A stretch of DNA of 64,000 bases from Piper betle. Lineage: Eukaryota; Streptophyta; Magnoliopsida; Piperales; Piperaceae. A model generated the notes under the pieces. The model saw nothing but the letters and a program-made list of their open reading frames with translations. It made no database searches and was not told the DNA's origin. This document shows positions 59,445 to 64,000 of this stretch, one piece after another (position 1 is the first letter of the stretch; every line of letters begins with the position of its first letter). The position numbers were made by a program, and so were the translations under genes. The stretch covers positions 124,001 through 188,000 of the forward strand of contig JAURVB010002664.1 in the NCBI GenBank assembly GCA_033002965.1, written 5' to 3'.

Positions 59445-61538
59445 CTTTTGATGGAGAAAGGGGCGGGCGCAGATCTGCGAGGGAAGAATAGGGAGTTGAG
59501 GGGTATCTATCTGGGAGTTGAGGGGTATCTGCGACTATTCCATGTGTCGTTGACGTTTCCATTTTTGGTCACGTTGATTGTGACGGAGAAGCGGTTGACG
59601 GCGTGAGGAAGTTCACGCGTTTGGGACGGCTGTCGTTCGATCGTTGTTGGGAGTCTGGAGACAGAGTTTTGGTTGGATGTCTTCAGGTCTTAACTCACTT
59701 CCATTATTTTATTCGAGGTTGAGTGGGGCCTACCGTACATCAAATTTATTTGAGTTTACGTCGAATTTGAATTTTTTTATTCATATTTATATTTGATATA
59801 TTGTTATTAATTTTTATTTTAAAAATTAACGTATTCTAATTTCCTTAGGATATATTGAATAATGTATAAGAATTATAATCATTTGTAAGGTCTTATAGCG
59901 TTACCTGCTCTAAGACCTGATCAACGTTAAGATCTGTATAATTAATAGTATTATTAATTATTAAATTTTCAAAATTATAATTAAATGCATAATAGATGTT
60001 GAAATGCTATTAGACTAAATTATCACTCTAATGTATAATGAGATAATTCTAATTTAAAGCTTTAGTTAATTTACATATTTAACCATCTTGCAATAGTTTA
60101 ATTTTTAAAAAAGAATGCAATATAAATGTAAAACACAATTTTATATATAAATATTCAACTTAGTCGAGCTAAATAATACATAAATAGGCTAAATTTCAAA
60201 TTACGCTTCATTTGCCTACAAAACAAAACTAAAGCGAGTGAAACATCTAACCAAATTGAACTCGTTGAGTTTCGCCTATAACTATCCAAAGTCAAGCGAT
60301 TTTCTTTAACAGGCCCTTGCTATGTTTAAATACTATTTAATTAAGATGTCTTATCGTTTTTTCCGTTTTTGCTTCTTCTAGCTTACATAAATAATGCCGC
60401 TAAATTACTTAAAAGGATGAATCATATGGCCAATAAAAAAGGACCATTGTAAGTTATTATAAAAATGTCATAATGGGAGCTCCTACGGATGGGATGTCCG
60501 AATACAATTTATAGTGATATTTTGGAGATTATGTTCACAGTCCTTAGGGGTAAATAAAGTTCAGCTCAAACTGAACCGAAATTTACTAAAAAATAAAAAA
60601 TCTTTATTGCTTATGCTGTTAGATTTTGGATATTTATGTGGACATAAATATATGCATGTATTTATAATTGTATCATATACTGTTATTTAAGGTTAGACCT
60701 AAATTCAATTGATTTGTTAAAATTAAGGTTAATGAGGGTACTAATGTAAGTATGAATTTATATGTATAGATATAATTTTTGTAATTTCTCTTTTATGATG
60801 AGTTAAATTGGAATTATGAAAAATAATAATATAAATAAGACTTTATGGTCTCAAATTCGTAAGTAGTTTTTCATTCTGACATCTCATCGTCTATAAACTT
60901 TTCGTTCTGACATCTCATTATCTATAAACTTTAGCCTTAAACAACTAGTGCTGAATTTGAAAGATCAAAATCTAAGTAAAAAATCATTTTGTTTTTATAG
61001 ATTTAGGTACGCTTCCGCTATCAAATTTTGTTTTTGATGATTTAATCTAAAGAAGATTAAAGTTTTATAGTGATAGTTTTATCATCTGTATAATTTAGTT
61101 GAAATTAAAGTTATAACAAGTAGTATCCGAACAACTTCATATTAGATCATTGAAGATTAATTAATAAATTCTTGTTTAGAACTGTTCCATATCACATCCA
61201 GATCTAATGATTCTGGATACCAAAATAATACTAGTTTGTAAGAAATAATAAATCCCAAAATAATACTAGTTCGTAAGAAAGAATAAATTAATATGGTCTT
61301 CAACCTATTTGGAGTTTTTAAAATTCAGTACTAGTTATTGCCATTTTCATAAATCGGATTAAAGGAAAATACAGGAAATAACTGTATGAGATGTTTATTC
61401 CCAAATCTAGGTCCTTTTTGATAAAATATCAAGTGAGGAACCTAACGCTATAAAAGGTATAGTTTTATAAATTTCCAAATAAGGGTACTTGTATAACCTT
61501 TAAGTTTTATGCTATTTATGTTTCAAAATTTTAGATTC
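59445..61538. other. TM9 upstream region and intergenic sequence with short tandem repeats
   Basis: 59445-59700 is GC-richer and probably the promoter and first leader exon. The rest is AT-rich. A ~30-bp unit with TTCTGACATCTCAT and TCTATAAACTTT is duplicated in tandem at about 60871-60931, and a ~37-bp unit with CCAAAATAATACTAGTT at 61218-61289. No gene was recognised. Confidence 0.45.
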
Positions 61539-64000
61539 AATAAAACCCGCGATTCGAGTCAGGGTTTTATATTCAGAACCGGTTGGTTCAACCGTTATTT
61601 TCGAGTCGAGTCAGTTTCAGAACACGTGTACTGAGCCGACGCCAGTCGCGTGTATGAGCTATGAGGGTCATGCGTACCCAAGTATATGATGATAACGTCA
61701 TGAACACAGCAGAACAGAATGAGTTATCAGAATATATAAGAGTATGCCAGTTGTTTTTTATTTTTATATATAGTGGATCGTAGAATTAGTTTTAGGCTGT
61801 TTACCGCGTTAGGACGCGTTACGGGCAGTTGGGTGGGTTGATAGTTCTAGAGCATATCATTATGATGTTTTGGTGTTTGTTTGATTTTATGGGATTTTTC
61901 CCGATTTTTATGAATTTTTTAGGATTTAATACGACTTAGTTATTATACTTGACTTGAGCCGGAGATGAGTCAAGTCTTATTTACGAAATTGCCACCCAGC
62001 TATTTTTCTCCCCTCCCGACGTCTTCTTCCCAAAACCCTTCCCGACGCCTCCCCCATGCGCGCCACCATCGCCGCCGCCGACGCGACCCGGCCGCCGATC
62101 GTCGCCGACTAGCCCCGCCACGACGTCGCCATGCCTCCCCAACCAGTCTCGGCCATCATTTGGCCGCCGTGACGCCGGATCGACGTGCCAAGCACCACGC
62201 CAAGCACCGCCCGCGTTGCGCTCACGTCGTCGATTCCGTCGCCGGCGATCTTCGTCGCCGCGATCGAGTGGTCGCCTCGGCACCTTCGACCCTCCAGTGA
62301 GCTTCCCTGACCAGATCGGAACCCATCGCCGCCCATCCCGGCCGGATTTAGTCACCCACCACCGACCCTCTGTTTTAGCCATTTTCTGGCGAGCCACCTC
62401 CTCAGCTGACCACATCGACGTCGTGGACGTGTCGGGCTCGCCGAGTCGGTTCCAATGGTACCCCATACCATTGCTTTCCAGCCAGTAGACGTCGCCAGCA
62501 GTTGTTGCCGGAAAACTGCCGGAACCCGCTGGAAAACCAGAATTGCTGGAATTCGCCGAATCTTCCGCGGAGCTTATCCAGTCGATCCTAATCGAACTTC
62601 GGATGCCGATGAGTGCCAAATTCAAGCTCCGAGATGCGCGACGAAACCCTAGTCGTCGCCGATTGCTGATGATGTGAGGTATAATTACCTCCGATTTAAT
62701 TATTTAAAATTGATGATGATTGTTAGCATAGCATGCTAGAATTGAGTAGTTGTCATGATAAATATATGAGTATGAATGAAGTGATGATTGCATGAAGCAA
62801 TTAATTGAGAATGTATGTTAAGTGATCCGATGATGTAAAGTAAATTTGAGCATGTTAATCGGGTATGATGTAACTTAAGAAAAACACAGTAAAATTGGTA
62901 TGAATAGGATGAGTTAGAATTATTTTCATACTTATGATAATTTGATTGTCGATTGATGTTCATTGAGTTTGATGCATCATTTAGTTAGCGGGCGTTAGTG
63001 TTTAGTTTTGATGTGTAGGTACGGAGTAGGAGCTCGCCGCCTAGGCGCGATGACACGTTTGAAGTTTCTACCAGGTCCGTTTAGGACTCGTCTCTGTTTT
63101 ACGTTCTTTTCTATTTTATGCTTATTTTATTATTTGCAGGATGGGTTAAGTGGCATTTTATTGGATCCCACTTAACTCGGGCGATTTAACCGAACAGTTT
63201 TCCGGATTAATAACCCTTCGAGGATGATTTCGAAAAGAAGATCCAACACAAGCTGCCTTCGGGCCTATTATATAAATCCCTTCCCAGGCCTATATATATA
63301 ATTTTATCGAGTTTTCAGTGAGACGAGAGATGGAGAAACCGACTGCACGTACCATGAGCGGATGTCGTGACAGTCAACGTGGGCTCTGGATTAGTGCCAG
63401 CGGACTGTTCCATTCCCGAGGGATCTTGACAACTCCGTGTTTGAGTTCCTCACACCCGGAGAACGTGGAGGTTTACGGGTACTGTTTAGTACAGCCCATG
63501 TTCGGACTTGTGGTTCAAAGGGTACTAAAGGCGGCTGCCTGAGAGTACTCGGCCTTCGTGCTCAAGGCCAGGAGAAATATGGAGGTAAGGAGAGGGCTTA
63601 GGATTTGAGACCAGAAAATGAAGTAAGAAAATGCCGAGAGCGGCATCAGCAGCAGCAGATCAGTAAGTTCGGGATGCTGTCGGGTCTGCAGCCCAGTGGC
63701 TCCTCAGTAGTGCCCTTCAGAGTGTTCACGTGGGGTATATGATGTTTTCTTTCATATAAAAGTTTGCTCTCATAGCCAGCTTGTTATAGTTATTTTATTT
63801 TCCAGACCAGTAACACTTGTTACTGACGTGTTTTTATACTATATGTAGGTAATAATCACGAGTTGGAGGAGCAAGTTTGGACGAAGGAGCACTGTTGTTG
63901 CTTGCACACATGTCAGTCGATTGAGTGATTATATTGTGTTTATGATGTTATTATATAGTGAATGGTGTGATTAAATGCTTGAGACATGATGATGTGACAT
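61539..64000 (+). mobile_element. Tekay-family LTR, divergent copy, cut by the window edge
   Basis: It starts AATAAAACCCGCGATTCGAGTC, aligned with the family start TGTAAAACCCGTGACTCGAG, with the terminal TG changed. It is collinear with the other LTRs: GC-rich block (62030-62330), GGTACGGAGTAGGAGCTCGCCGCCTAGG-like block (63018-), (TATA)n promoter segment (63289-63300) and the CGTTACTGACG-like block near 63820. It reaches the window end about 400 bp before the expected LTR end. Whether it is solo or begins a full element is unknown. It is about as diverged as the 20136-23060 copy. Confidence 0.8.

Noticed and set aside
1..64000. tRNA, rRNA, CRISPR or bacterial-type operator structures
   Set aside because: No cloverleaf, rRNA-like or regularly spaced repeat array was recognised. 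TGGTATCAGAGC-type matches are retrotransposon primer sites, not tRNA genes.

Overview
The window is nuclear DNA of a flowering plant, most likely a eudicot. The evidence is plant-type genes with many short AT-rich introns (GT..AG), a relic of an 11S seed-storage globulin gene, and dense plant-specific transposons (Tekay-type chromovirus, Tat-type gypsy, TRIM, hAT- and Mutator-like MITEs). I saw no convincing tRNA, rRNA, CRISPR or bacterial-type operon. The species cannot be named from the sequence.

Layout. 0-5.4 kb: an LTR scrap, a broken 11S globulin gene (943-1845), a long-TIR foldback element, and a decayed aspartate aminotransferase gene (4177-5156). 5.2-18.9 kb: a stack of four nested insertions. 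A copia-type LTR remnant was hit by a ~0.9-kb hAT-like element. That was hit by a 12.2-kb Tekay chromovirus (5961-18159), whose 5' LTR then received a TRIM element (8111-9028). 20.1-26.3 kb: two solo LTRs of the same Tekay family in opposite orientation, one with a perfect target duplication. 27.3-30.1 kb (minus): an apparently intact ten-exon receptor-like protein kinase gene, the cleanest gene here. 31.9-32.8 kb: a second hAT-like copy with a perfect 8-bp TSD. 34.7-35.1 kb: a GC-rich element between (TA)n tracts. 40-41.1 kb (minus): the C-terminal half of a monosaccharide/H+ symporter gene, with a stop codon and a hairpin MITE flanked by a perfect 9-bp TSD. 42.4-53.3 kb: a decayed Tat-lineage gypsy element with two RNase H domains, rearranged by tandem duplications. 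54.5-56.8 kb: a ~2.3-kb foldback carrying a third hAT-like copy in one arm. 57.3-59.3 kb (minus): a TM9/EMP70 nonaspanin gene, full length but with a frameshift at a homopolymer. 61.5-64 kb: another divergent Tekay LTR cut by the window edge.

Only the kinase gene, and possibly the TM9 gene, look functional. The other host-gene matches are pseudogenes, and most of the rest is transposon history. The most unusual structural points are the four-level nest with TSDs at several levels, a three-LTR/two-body TRIM, a stretch shared between the Tekay LTR and the hAT-like elements, and the interrupted foldback. I did not find an obviously new protein-coding system.
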